A DNA stretch of 15,847 nt from Flavobacterium sp. (GCA_030151255.1 JASLED010000027.1:1-15847), one strand, 5' to 3'; positions 8,027-15,726 are shown, counted from the first letter of the stretch. Translations and numbers: made by a program. Notes: generated by a model not told the origin, from the letters alone.

Positions 8027-8909
8027 GTCAAATATACGAAATAACTATTTAAAAATATTAGATGTAATTAACTCATTGCAGTTAGATTTTAATGCTTGCA
8101 TTGTTGCTGGAAGAAAACCTAAAATGACTGATATAGAAGTTATTGCATTGAGTTTAACTGCTGAATATATGTCTATCGACAGTGAGAACTCATTATTTAA
8201 ACAACTTAATAAACAAGAAATACCAAATTTACTTGAGCGAAGTCAATTCAATAAAAGAAGGCGAAAACTTTTTTTATTCTTAGAGGAAGTTAGGATAAAA
8301 TTAGCTTCTCGTTTTTTAGAATTCGAAGATTACTTTATTGTAGATAGCATGCCTTTAGAAATATGTAAGTTTTCCCGCCATCGAAGAATTAAAATTTGTA
8401 AAAACGACTTTGAAACTGCTCCTTCTAAAGGATTTTGTGCTTCCCAAAACAATTGGTTTTATGGTTATAAATTACATGGTATTTGTTCTATAAATGGAAT
8501 TTTTCATTCATTAGATATTACAAAAGCTGAAGTTCATGACATTCATTTTTTGAAAAACATAAAACAACAAATGTCTGATTGTGTAATACTTGGAGATAGA
8601 GGCTACTTGTCGCAAAGCATTCAATTAGATTTATTTCAAACAGCTAATATCAAATTAGAAACACCGAAAAGAGCTAATCGAAAAGATTATATGCCTCAAC
8701 CTTATATCTTTAGAAAATCAAGAAAACGAATTGAAACTTTATTCTCTCAACTTTGCGATCAGTTCAGAATTAGAAACAATTATGCTAAAACTTTTGAAGG
8801 CTTTAAAACAAGAATTTTAGCGAAAATAACAGCTTTGACATTGATTCAATATATCAATAAATTCATTTTTGATAGACCTATAAATAATATTAAAAATCAA
8901 ATCATTTAA
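8025..8909 (+). CDS. IS982-family transposase (DDE)
   Basis: The protein is 294 residues long from the ATG at 8025, the usual size for IS982 transposases, and catalyses cut-and-paste or copy-type movement of the element. The catalytic triad is visible: D107 in VDSMPLEICKF, D191 in ILGDRGYLS and E237 in RKRIETLFSQLCDQFRIR. Other family hallmarks are PKMTDIEVIALSLTAEY near the N-terminus, RSQFNKRRRKL, and GFCASQNNWFYGYKLHG between the first two acidic residues. Longer starts exist in the same frame (TTG 7971, ATG 8001). I chose 8025 because family proteins typically begin with M-x-x-I-x-x-N-Y and because the upstream codons lie in a strong hairpin. The stop at 8907-8909 sits inside the right inverted repeat. 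No frameshift or lost residue is seen. Confidence 0.9.
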   Translation: MSNIRNNYLKILDVINSLQLDFNACIVAGRKPKMTDIEVIALSLTAEYMSIDSENSLFKQLNKQEIPNLLERSQFNKRRRKLFLFLEEVRIKLASRFLEFEDYFIVDSMPLEICKFSRHRRIKICKNDFETAPSKGFCASQNNWFYGYKLHGICSINGIFHSLDITKAEVHDIHFLKNIKQQMSDCVILGDRGYLSQSIQLDLFQTANIKLETPKRANRKDYMPQPYIFRKSRKRIETLFSQLCDQFRIRNNYAKTFEGFKTRILAKITALTLIQYINKFIFDRPINNIKNQII

Positions 8910-8924
8910 TTACACCCAACGGGT
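8902..8924 (-). repeat. right terminal inverted repeat of the IS982 element
   Basis: Read on the minus strand this end is ACCCGTTGGGTGTAATTAAATG, matching the left end at about 19 of 22 positions. It contains the transposase stop codon and also supplies the last codons and the stop of the truncated DUF3667-like gene that reads into it from the right. Confidence 0.88.
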
Positions 8925-9508
8925 ATATAAATAATAATATTCATTACTAATTCGTTGAACAATGCCAGACTCGGAAAAAAATAATTCATAAACGAATTAA
9001 TGCTAAACAACAACATTCCTTCTGCCATTACAAAAGCAGTTACAACAAAGGTTTCGTAAAAATTATATCCTTTTTTGCTAAATATAATTTTAGTACAAAA
9101 CGCAATTGGCAACAACATCAACAAGTTGGCATATCCATAATTGTTTTTTACCCAATTAGCTACAATAAATGCTTCTGAATCGTTATACGTTGCTTTTATC
9201 ATATTAGTTTGAAGCGTTTCTACCTTCAAAAAATGCGTAACTACAGTATAAAGCAACGAAGCCAAAATAAGAAATGTAATTGGTTTTGTAATCTTATTTC
9301 GATCTGTATGAATATATTCTCTAATTATTTTTCCTGGACGAAGCAGCAATTCTTTGGCTGTAAAAATAAATCCTTTTTCGTATCCAGTTAATTTAACAAA
9401 CTCTTGAGCTAGATAATGTTTATCAATTTTTTGCACAACGAGATTTCTTCCACAGAAACTACAAAATTCGCTCGGACTATCTTCTTTGCAATTGGTACAA
9501 TATGCCAT
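8906..9508 (-). CDS. DUF3667-like zinc-ribbon membrane protein, 3' end truncated by the IS
   Basis: The 200-residue reading frame begins with a four-cysteine zinc ribbon (C4, C7, C16, C19). A stretch typical of DUF3667 follows: LLLRPGKIIREYIHTDRNKITKPITFLILASLL at about 54-86, where the Arg/Pro-rich loop leads into the first membrane helix. Further hydrophobic helices lie at about 125-140 and 153-180. Only about 195 residues are native. The final IPVGCN and the stop codon come from the IS982 right inverted repeat, so the last membrane helix is broken off. The missing tail is not recognisable on the far side of the IS. The gene starts 1 bp after the stop of the small membrane protein upstream. 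The product may be non-functional; DUF3667 has no assigned role. Confidence 0.78.
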   Translation of the reverse strand: MAYCTNCKEDSPSEFCSFCGRNLVVQKIDKHYLAQEFVKLTGYEKGFIFTAKELLLRPGKIIREYIHTDRNKITKPITFLILASLLYTVVTHFLKVETLQTNMIKATYNDSEAFIVANWVKNNYGYANLLMLLPIAFCTKIIFSKKGYNFYETFVVTAFVMAEGMLLFSINSFMNYFFPSLALFNELVMNIIIYIPVGCN

Positions 9509-9509
9509 A

Positions 9510-9758
9510 TTACTTTAGCTTTCTGTTTTTAACCTCTCGTTCTACCTGCCAATATTCATTTCCGTTTTTTGCTAATAACAAAATAAAAAACAGAGGGAAA
9601 AAAGTAAAAAAATTAAAACCTTTTTTCATAAAACTGAACAAGGCAACACCAACAAAAACACCTATTAAAGCTGCATTGATAACAGCTATTTTTTTTGTTT
9701 TTTTTCTTTTTGCTAGCAATTCTTGATCCGAAAGCTTATTTACTATTTGTGTGCTCAT
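9510..9758 (-). CDS. small two-helix membrane protein of unknown function
   Basis: The 82-residue protein has a charged N-terminus with KLSDQELLAKRKKTKK, two hydrophobic helices (about 25-43 and 48-63) and a charged C-terminal tail, EYWQVEREVKNRKLK. Small proteins with a D/E-E-L-L-x-K-x-K-K start and two helices are common in Flavobacteriia, but I cannot name a characterised family. Its stop is 1 bp from the ATG of the DUF3667-like gene, so the two almost certainly share a transcript and perhaps a membrane role. A minus-strand promoter candidate lies immediately upstream. The opposite-strand frame over this region is not credible as a gene. Confidence 0.7.
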   Translation of the reverse strand: MSTQIVNKLSDQELLAKRKKTKKIAVINAALIGVFVGVALFSFMKKGFNFFTFFPLFFILLLAKNGNEYWQVEREVKNRKLK

Positions 9759-9768
9759 ATAACTTTAC

Positions 9769-9798
9769 CAAATTATGTTCTCTTAATTTTAAAACAAA
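9769..9798 (-). promoter_or_regulatory. candidate promoter for the two-gene membrane-protein unit
   Basis: On the minus strand TTTG (9795-9798) is followed after 19 bp by TAATTTG (9769-9775), close to the Bacteroidota TTTG-N19-TAnnTTTG pattern but one base short in the -7 box. If it is used, the leader before the ATG at 9758 would be only a few bases. The rest of 9759-9986 shows nothing recognisable. Confidence 0.28.
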
Positions 9799-9986
9799 TA
9801 CAGCTTATAAAGTTTTTTTAATAATCAATATCAATCAACAACTAATAATAATTATGAATTATAAACTAGATATTTATTTTCAATTCAGCAAATCTATAAA
9901 AAACGGCAATACAATAATTATTCTTAACACAAGAAATTAACAGTAATCTACCTCAAAATTTCAATTATAAAATTTAAGTCGAAAGA

Positions 9987-10745
9987 TTATATTTTTTTTA
10001 CCAACGGATGATTTAATCCTCTAACGTTATTATTTATTACTTCATAGGTTTCTAGGTTTTTAAACAATTCTGTTAATGTTCTAAAACCATAATCTCTAGC
10101 ATCAAAACTCGGATTTAATTTTCGCAAGTTACTACCCACAGTAGAAATATATGCTTCTATTTGCTCATCTACAGACATATCAAAGGCTTTATCCAACATT
10201 CTAATTTCTTTGTTGGTTAATTCTTTTATTTCATCATCGTCATGTTCATCAGTGTGTGTTTTTTTATTTTCGGTTTCGGTTAAGTTTTTATCTTGCTTCT
10301 TTTCTTTAGGCATTAACGTTTCGCAATACGTAAAAATCTCACAAGATTGCACAAAAGCGTTTGGTGTTTTTTTCTCACCAATTCCCATAACAAAAATTCC
10401 CTCTTCTCTAATGCGTTTTGCTAAACCTGTATAATCGCTATCGCTAGATACAATACAAAAACCATCAACCATTTTGGCATGTAAAATATCCATTGCATCA
10501 ATAATTAGAGAACTATCTGTAGAATTTTTTCCAGTTGTATAATTAAACTTCTGAATGGGAGAAAATGACAAATCGTTTAAAATATCTTTCCAACTATTCA
10601 TGTTAGGCGTTGTCCAATCGCCATAAATACGTCGAATTGTAACTTTTCCATATTTTGAAACTTCTTCTAGAATTGTTTCTAGCAATTTAGCCTGAGCATT
10701 ATCTCCATCTACAAGAATAGCTATATTGTTATTTATTTTTTCCAT
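9987..10745 (-). CDS. NYN-domain (PIN-like nuclease fold) protein with C-terminal LOTUS/OST-HTH domain
   Basis: The 252-residue protein has an N-terminal NYN domain at about 5-145. The acidic residues that form the metal site in this PIN-like fold are visible: D13 and D15 in ILVDGDN, D77 and D83 in NSTDSSLIIDAMDIL, and D102 and D104 in VSSDSDYTGLAKRI. A highly charged linker (about 147-180, Lys/Glu/Asp-rich) leads to a C-terminal LOTUS/OST-HTH-like domain at about 183-252, recognisable by NPSFDARDYGFRTLTELFKN. LOTUS domains bind RNA, including G-quadruplex RNA, in studied proteins, so an RNA-processing role is likely; the actual substrate is unknown. The gene lies 75 bp downstream of the LOG-family gene with no terminator seen between them, so co-transcription is possible. 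Confidence 0.87.
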   Translation of the reverse strand: MEKINNNIAILVDGDNAQAKLLETILEEVSKYGKVTIRRIYGDWTTPNMNSWKDILNDLSFSPIQKFNYTTGKNSTDSSLIIDAMDILHAKMVDGFCIVSSDSDYTGLAKRIREEGIFVMGIGEKKTPNAFVQSCEIFTYCETLMPKEKKQDKNLTETENKKTHTDEHDDDEIKELTNKEIRMLDKAFDMSVDEQIEAYISTVGSNLRKLNPSFDARDYGFRTLTELFKNLETYEVINNNVRGLNHPLVKKI

Positions 10746-10820
10746 ACAATTAATTAGTTTTATCTAAATTCTAAAAATACAAATTAATATATAAAATATT
10801 TACAAAAAAAATAAATCAAT

Positions 10821-11393
10821 CTATTCTTTTTTAATCCATTTACCTTCAGTTGGAGCTTTATAATTTTTCATTAAATCTAACAGTTCTTCAATGTTGTCTG
10901 ACACCAAAATCATCGATCTATTTTCTGTTTTTAAAAACTTTCGATCTACCATTTCGTCAATCATTTGCAACAAAGCATCGTAAAAACCATTAATATTAAA
11001 TAAAGCAACTGGTTTTTTATGCAATCCTAATTGCCCCCATGTAAGTACTTCAAAAAGTTCTTCCATTGTTCCAAAACCGCCTGGCATTGCAATCATTCCA
11101 TCACATAATTTATCCATCAATGCTTTTCGTTCGTGCATTGTTTCAACTTTTATCAAAGAAGATAACCCTTGGTGTTCAATTTCTACATTTGCCAAAAAAT
11201 GAGGAATTACACCTATTACTTCTCCATTATTGCTCAAGGCACCGTCAGCAACTGCTCCCATTAAACCTACTTTTGCCCCTCCGTAAATTAAACTAATATT
11301 ACGCTTTGCCAATGCTTCTCCTAACTGATGAGCTTGTGTTGTAAATAGCTCATTATCTCCCGAGCTAGATCCGCAAAATACTGTATATTTCAT
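10821..11393 (-). CDS. LOG-family protein (TIGR00730 type, cytokinin riboside 5'-monophosphate phosphoribohydrolase-like)
   Basis: The 190-residue protein from the ATG at 11391-11393 has the complete LOG signature. A Rossmann-like N-terminus, YTVFCGSSSG, is followed by SLIYGGAKVGLMGAVADGAL and by the catalytic PGGFGTMEELFEVLTWGQLG. Family enzymes hydrolyse the N-glycosidic bond of nucleoside 5'-monophosphates, releasing base and ribose 5-phosphate; in most bacteria the natural substrate is not established. A TTG eight codons further upstream is in frame, but I prefer the ATG because it begins right at the first strand and is preceded by AGAAAGG at a suitable distance. It diverges from the outer-membrane receptor gene and precedes the NYN-LOTUS gene. 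Confidence 0.92.
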   Translation of the reverse strand: MKYTVFCGSSSGDNELFTTQAHQLGEALAKRNISLIYGGAKVGLMGAVADGALSNNGEVIGVIPHFLANVEIEHQGLSSLIKVETMHERKALMDKLCDGMIAMPGGFGTMEELFEVLTWGQLGLHKKPVALFNINGFYDALLQMIDEMVDRKFLKTENRSMILVSDNIEELLDLMKNYKAPTEGKWIKKE

Positions 11394-11462
11394 ATATAAA
11401 ACCTTTCTAATTAACAACTAAACAACTGATTACAAGCTATTTATTTTAAATAAATTTTGATT

Positions 11463-11494
11463 AAAATTTATTTTCCATTTTATCCTGTAACAAA
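11463..11494 (-). promoter_or_regulatory. candidate promoter for the LOG-family gene
   Basis: On the minus strand TTTG (11491-11494) is separated by 20 bp from TAAATTTT (11463-11470). The latter matches the TAnnTTTG box at all but its last base. It would give a leader of about 65-70 nt. The same 147-bp divergent region must also hold the receptor promoter, for which I see no clear match. Confidence 0.28.
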
Positions 11495-11540
11495 AACAAA
11501 AATACTCAGTCTAATGCAATAAATAAACTAAATACTTACA

Positions 11541-13934
11541 ATGAAAACAAAACTAACATTCTTGTTTTTAATGCTAACCGCTTGTATTGGCTATGCACAA
11601 AACAATGTAAAAATATCGGGGCGTGTTTTAGACAAAACTTCCAACGATGCTGTACCTTACTCGACTGTAACCATAAAAAAAGGAGAAACTATTGTTACTG
11701 GAGGAATGACATCTGATAATGGTTCATTTACCATTTCTATTCCGGCTGAAAACTATAGTGTTGAAATTCAATTTATTGGTTATAAAAAATATCATAAAGA
11801 AATTCAAGCTACATCAAATACAGATTTAGGAACTATTTATTTAGAACCTGAATCAACAACCTTACAAGATGTAAATATTATTGCAGAGCAATCTACAATT
11901 GAACAAAAAATTGACCGTAAAGTAATAAATGTAGGTAAAGATTTGTCTACAGCTGGAGCAACAGCTTCAGAGATTATGAATAATATTCCTTCTGTATTTG
12001 TTGATCATGATGGAAAAATTTCATTAAGAGGCAACGAAAACGTTCGTATTTTAATCGATGGAAAACCTACAAATATGTCTGCAGAGCAATTGTTAAAACA
12101 AATTCCTGCAACATCAATAAAAACAATTGAACTAATTACAAATCCAAGTGCTAAATACAGCCCAGAAGGAATGTCTGGAATTATCAACATTACGTTGCAT
12201 AAAAATATGGCAGATGGTTTTAATGGTTCGTTTGATACAGGCGTAAATATTGCTAAACACACAAAAACAAACAACTCTTTGAACTTAAACTACAGAAAAG
12301 GGAAATTTAATTTTTATGGTAATGCAAACTATTCTGAAGGTAAATCAGAAAATCAAGGAAAAATGTTTCGTGAAGATTTAGCTTCACCAACAAAAATTGA
12401 TATGTTATCTAATAATAAAAGTTTTTTATACAAACTTGGTGTAGATTATTATATCAACGATAAAAATACCGTATCATTCTATACAAATCAAAGCACAAAC
12501 AAAAACGATATGGATTTAGAATTATCAACTATCTATCCGAAAGGAGAATTTGATAATATCTCACAGCAAACAAATTATAATTCAAAAAATACGTTTAGAA
12601 CCTACAACTTAGCTTACAAACATTTGTTTGAGAAAAAAGGACATACGTTAGATATTGAGGCAAACCTAAATAAAAACAAAACAAACAACGACGGAGATTA
12701 TAATACTTCAATCGGTACCAACAATCCATATCTTTATAAAGACGGAAACAACGATAAAAATGATTTAACAACTATAAACGTTGATTACGTAAATCCATTA
12801 AACGATAAATCAAAATTAGAATTAGGAGCAGAAGCTAGAATTTCTAGAGCAAATAATCAATTTGGTTCAAATAATCCTTTAATTCCAACTAATCAACAAG
12901 ATATCCACAATAAATACAATCAAGATATTTATTCGGCTTATGCTACTTTTGGACAGAAATACGGAAAGTTTAACTACCAAGTTGGCGCGCGTTTAGAAAG
13001 CTATAAAGTAGATTCAAAATTAGACGGAAAATCAACTTTTAAAGATGATTATGTAACATTATATCCATCTGTTTATTTAGGCTATGCACTAACAGATAAT
13101 GACATGTTTAACCTAAGTTACAGCAGACGTGTAGATCGTCCAAGTATTTCACAAACAAATCCTGTTAGACAATTTTCTACGCCATTAATGACAATGGTTG
13201 GTAATCCTGAATTAAAACCACAATTTACCAATTCAGTAGAATTAAACTATACAAGAATGTTTGCAAAAAGAAGCAGCATTACTGGAGGTATTTATTACAG
13301 AAGAATTAATCACGAAATTAATCAAGTAATTTATGATGATCCAGAAAATGACAATCCAAATGCATTAGTTATGACATTTGATAACTACAAAGCAAATAAT
13401 GCTTATGGATTTGAGGTTTCGGCAAACATTATCATCAACTCTTGGTGGAATATGCAACCTTCTATTGATTTTTCAAACATTAAACAAACTGGTTTTGTAT
13501 CGATGTTAAATACTAATGGACAAATGGATTTTATACAAAGATCTATTTCTGCAGAAGCTTTCAATGCACGTTTAAACAGTAATTTTACAGCTACAAAAAA
13601 CTTGCGTTTTAACTTATTTGGTTTCTTTAGAGGCGGTGTAGATGGTATTACATCAAACTCAAAAGACATGTATAAAATTGATGCTGGAGCAAGATATTCA
13701 TTATTAAAGAATACATTAAGTATTAGCGCTAGATTCAACGATATTTTCAACACAATGGCTTACAAATTTACAACTCAATATCCTTACCCAAGCACAGGAC
13801 AATTTACATGGGAAAGCAGAGCTGTTTACATTGGTGCAAACTATACATTTGGTGGAGGAAAAGGACGCGCATTACAAAGAAAACAACGCGATACAAATAC
13901 AAAACAAAGTGGTGGTTCTGGAGGTTTATTCTAA
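11541..13934 (+). CDS. outer membrane beta-barrel receptor with carboxypeptidase-regulatory-like N-terminal domain (TonB-dependent-receptor type)
   Basis: The 797-residue protein starts with a signal peptide, MKTKLTFLFLMLTACIGYA, probably cleaved before Q20. A carboxypeptidase-regulatory-like beta-sandwich follows at about 22-105 (ISGRVLDKTSNDAVPYSTVTI...GSFTISIPAENYSVEI). A plug-like domain at about 118-220 includes SEIMNNIPSVFVDHDGKISL, RILIDGKPTN, IPATSIKTIELITNPSAKY and GIINI. The rest is a beta-barrel rich in Asn, Tyr and Lys, of the Bacteroidota 'outer membrane beta-barrel family'. Such receptors sit in the outer membrane and usually import a ligand using TonB energy; the ligand cannot be inferred here and no SusD partner gene lies next to it. 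After the last strand (NYTFGGG) there is a basic, Gly/Ser-rich tail ending GGSGGLF. It stands alone and is closed by a strong hairpin terminator. Confidence 0.9.
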   Translation: MKTKLTFLFLMLTACIGYAQNNVKISGRVLDKTSNDAVPYSTVTIKKGETIVTGGMTSDNGSFTISIPAENYSVEIQFIGYKKYHKEIQATSNTDLGTIYLEPESTTLQDVNIIAEQSTIEQKIDRKVINVGKDLSTAGATASEIMNNIPSVFVDHDGKISLRGNENVRILIDGKPTNMSAEQLLKQIPATSIKTIELITNPSAKYSPEGMSGIINITLHKNMADGFNGSFDTGVNIAKHTKTNNSLNLNYRKGKFNFYGNANYSEGKSENQGKMFREDLASPTKIDMLSNNKSFLYKLGVDYYINDKNTVSFYTNQSTNKNDMDLELSTIYPKGEFDNISQQTNYNSKNTFRTYNLAYKHLFEKKGHTLDIEANLNKNKTNNDGDYNTSIGTNNPYLYKDGNNDKNDLTTINVDYVNPLNDKSKLELGAEARISRANNQFGSNNPLIPTNQQDIHNKYNQDIYSAYATFGQKYGKFNYQVGARLESYKVDSKLDGKSTFKDDYVTLYPSVYLGYALTDNDMFNLSYSRRVDRPSISQTNPVRQFSTPLMTMVGNPELKPQFTNSVELNYTRMFAKRSSITGGIYYRRINHEINQVIYDDPENDNPNALVMTFDNYKANNAYGFEVSANIIINSWWNMQPSIDFSNIKQTGFVSMLNTNGQMDFIQRSISAEAFNARLNSNFTATKNLRFNLFGFFRGGVDGITSNSKDMYKIDAGARYSLLKNTLSISARFNDIFNTMAYKFTTQYPYPSTGQFTWESRAVYIGANYTFGGGKGRALQRKQRDTNTKQSGGSGGLF

Positions 13935-13957
13935 AAAAACCATATTATAAAGTTCAA

Positions 13958-14016
13958 TTATTATTAAAAAAAACGGACTGTTGTGTAAAACAACAGTCCG
14001 TTTTTTTTAATAATAA
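13958..14016. terminator. bidirectional intrinsic terminator, perfect 27-bp inverted repeat
   Basis: The arms at 13958-13984 and 13990-14016 are perfectly complementary around a 5-nt loop (GTAAA). The core is CGGACTGTTGT with ACAACAGTCCG, flanked by eight A on the left and eight T on the right and an outer TTATTATT/AATAATAA. Because the A and T runs are symmetric, it can terminate both the plus-strand receptor gene (stop 13934) and the minus-strand cardiolipin synthase gene (stop at 14022). Confidence 0.95.
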
Positions 14017-14021
14017 CTTTT

Positions 14022-15506
14022 TTATAAAAGTGGAGACAACAAGCGAATAAAACTATTTTTTAATTGCTGCCACTTTGAACGCTTATTCCAAACAATTAAA
14101 TCAAGCTTAATTGCGTCTTTGCAATCCCTATAAAACATTTGCCTCATTTTATTAGCAAACCCTTCGTTATATAAAATGGCATTTACTTCAAAATTTAAAT
14201 CAAAACTACGATGATCTAAATTACAAGTACCTATCGAACTCACTCCTGTATCAGTTACAATTGTTTTAGCGTGAATAAACCCTTTTTTGTACAAATAAAT
14301 CTCAGCTCCTACTTCTAGCAATTCTTGAAAATAGGATTCCGAAGCCCATTTTACCAAATTTGAATCAGTAAGTCCTGGCAATAGCAGTTTAACTTTTTTT
14401 CCGCTCAATACAGCCATCTTTATCGCTAATTGCAACGATTCGTCCGGAATATAATATGGCGTGGTAATAAGCACTTCTTTTTCTGCCAATTCAATCATTT
14501 TTAAAACGCTATACAAAATAATCGGAACGTCAGAATCTGGTCCTGAAGGTACAATTTGAATTGGAATATTTTTCTCTTTAGATAAAGCTATCTTCGGAAA
14601 ATAAATACTTGTAAAATTTACAGACTGTTTACTACAAAAATTCCAATCGGCCAAAAACACATATTGCAAACCATATACACCAGTTCCTTCAATTCGCAAA
14701 TGGGTATCGCGCCAAAAATAATCATTGCTATTATTCTTTCGATTATCATATCGATCAGAAATATTGATTCCGCCAGTATATCCGATCTTTCCGTCAATTA
14801 CAACAATTTTTCGGTGATTTCGATAATTCATCCGATTAGCCAAAGCTAAAAGAATTATTTTATTGAAAGGATAAGCTTCTACTCCATTTTTAATTAAATT
14901 TTTAACAATGTTTTTTCGAATAGATGCCGAGCCAAAATCATCATAAATAAATCGTACTTCTACACCTTCTTTTGCTTTTTTAATCAAAATTGATTCAATT
15001 TCTTTTCCAATCGAATTATTTTCAAAAATATAATATTCAATATGAATATGATTTTTTGCCTTTCTCAAATCATCCAATAATCGTGGAAAAAAAGTATCGC
15101 CATTTTCTAAAATCTCCGCATCGTTTTGTAAAAACAATGGGCATTCTTCTAATTTGGCATTTGCCAACATATCGATTAGCGATTTATTGTGCTCTAAAAC
15201 ATTTGTATTTATACAATCATATTTACTAGTTACTTCTTCTTCCTTAATTCTAAAAAGTAAATCTTCATTATATTTATCATTTGCAATAAGTTTTTTAGAA
15301 TACATTTTTCTTTTTCGATAATTAATACCGAAAGAAAAGTAAAATAATACGCCTATAAATGGTAAAAATAAAATGAGTAATAAATATGCTAATGTTTTTG
15401 ATATTGATGTAGTATCGTAAATAATTCTGATTGCTACTGAAATAATGAAGATAAAGTAAATTACTTCTACATAAATAAACCAATCTGAAGTAAATAAAGT
15501 AGCCAT
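14022..15506 (-). CDS. cls: cardiolipin synthase (phospholipase D superfamily)
   Basis: The 494-residue protein matches bacterial cardiolipin synthases, which condense two phosphatidylglycerol molecules into cardiolipin and glycerol at the inner membrane. Two N-terminal membrane helices (about 9-30 and 37-59) are followed by a basic loop, YRKRKMYSKK. Two phospholipase-D HKD motifs are intact. The first is NHRKIVVID with H231, K233 and D238, followed by GGINISD. The second is HAKTIVTD with H412, K414 and D419, followed by IGTCNLDHRSFDLNFE. Two HKD motifs in one chain and the length of about 480-500 residues are those of the ClsA type. The ATG lies at 15504-15506. The gene is monocistronic by layout: a tRNA-array terminator lies upstream and the shared hairpin downstream. 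Confidence 0.95.
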   Translation of the reverse strand: MATLFTSDWFIYVEVIYFIFIISVAIRIIYDTTSISKTLAYLLLILFLPFIGVLFYFSFGINYRKRKMYSKKLIANDKYNEDLLFRIKEEEVTSKYDCINTNVLEHNKSLIDMLANAKLEECPLFLQNDAEILENGDTFFPRLLDDLRKAKNHIHIEYYIFENNSIGKEIESILIKKAKEGVEVRFIYDDFGSASIRKNIVKNLIKNGVEAYPFNKIILLALANRMNYRNHRKIVVIDGKIGYTGGINISDRYDNRKNNSNDYFWRDTHLRIEGTGVYGLQYVFLADWNFCSKQSVNFTSIYFPKIALSKEKNIPIQIVPSGPDSDVPIILYSVLKMIELAEKEVLITTPYYIPDESLQLAIKMAVLSGKKVKLLLPGLTDSNLVKWASESYFQELLEVGAEIYLYKKGFIHAKTIVTDTGVSSIGTCNLDHRSFDLNFEVNAILYNEGFANKMRQMFYRDCKDAIKLDLIVWNKRSKWQQLKNSFIRLLSPLL

Positions 15507-15584
15507 TACAATAATAATTATGAGGTTTATTTGTACAATATTTTTTAAATGAATCTCTAATTTAAAACAATAATAGGTGAAAAT

Positions 15585-15615
15585 AAAAAAGTCTCCTAAA
15601 ATTTAGGAGACTTTT
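15585..15615 (-). terminator. intrinsic terminator of the tRNA-Thr array
   Basis: The arms AAAAGTCTCCTAAA (15587-15600) and TTTAGGAGACTTTT (15602-15615) are perfectly complementary, and on the minus strand the hairpin runs into a T tract followed by TATTTTC. It begins only two bases after the tRNA discriminator position (15617), so the tRNA trailer is essentially the terminator itself. Confidence 0.9.
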
Positions 15616-15616
15616 G

Positions 15617-15690
15617 AGCCGATGGAGGGACTCGAACCCACGACCTGCTGATTACAAATCAGCTGCTCTAGCCAGCTGAGCTACACCGGC
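15617..15690 (-). tRNA. tRNA-Thr (anticodon UGU), copy 1
   Basis: The minus strand folds as a normal 74-nt cloverleaf. The acceptor is GCCGGTG with CATCGGC (one G-U pair) and the D arm is AGCTCAGCTGGCTAGAGC. The anticodon arm CTGATTTGTAATCAG carries anticodon TGT, and the T arm contains GGTTCGAGTCC. The discriminator is U and CCA is not encoded, so it must be added after transcription. It is identical to copy 2. Confidence 0.97.
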
Positions 15691-15726
15691 ATTTATTGCC
15701 TGGCAATATTAAATTTTCAAATTTTG

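Larger units (their letters stand above)
7916..8924 (+). mobile_element. complete IS982-family insertion sequence (about 1009 bp)
   Basis: The element is defined by terminal inverted repeats, left ACCCGTTGGGTG from 7916 and right CACCCAACGGGT to 8924, enclosing one transposase gene. The first 12 positions match perfectly and about 19 of the outer 22 match overall. Length of about 1 kb, ends starting ACCC and the single DDE transposase all fit the IS982 family. Each end is itself a small palindrome, ACCC-GTT-GGGT. No convincing target-site duplication is visible: only AT flanks both sides, where this family normally leaves several bp. The right end interrupts a DUF3667-like gene. Both ends and the transposase frame are intact, so the element may still be mobile. 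Confidence 0.9.

Noticed and set aside
9695..9940. Plus-strand reading frame of 81 codons between the two minus-strand units
   Set aside because: It begins inside the minus-strand small membrane protein gene, has a composition typical of translated AT-rich spacer, and matches no family. It also overlaps the likely promoter of the opposite unit.
11418..11540. Riboswitch or operator for the receptor gene in the divergent region
   Set aside because: Only a short AT-only palindrome near 11440-11456 is seen; with this base composition it is not evidence of a regulatory element.
13808..14050. Plus-strand frame of 80 codons over the end of the receptor gene
   Set aside because: It overlaps the receptor in another frame and runs through the 27-bp terminator hairpin into the cardiolipin synthase gene; the encoded Lys/Trp-rich string is a by-product.
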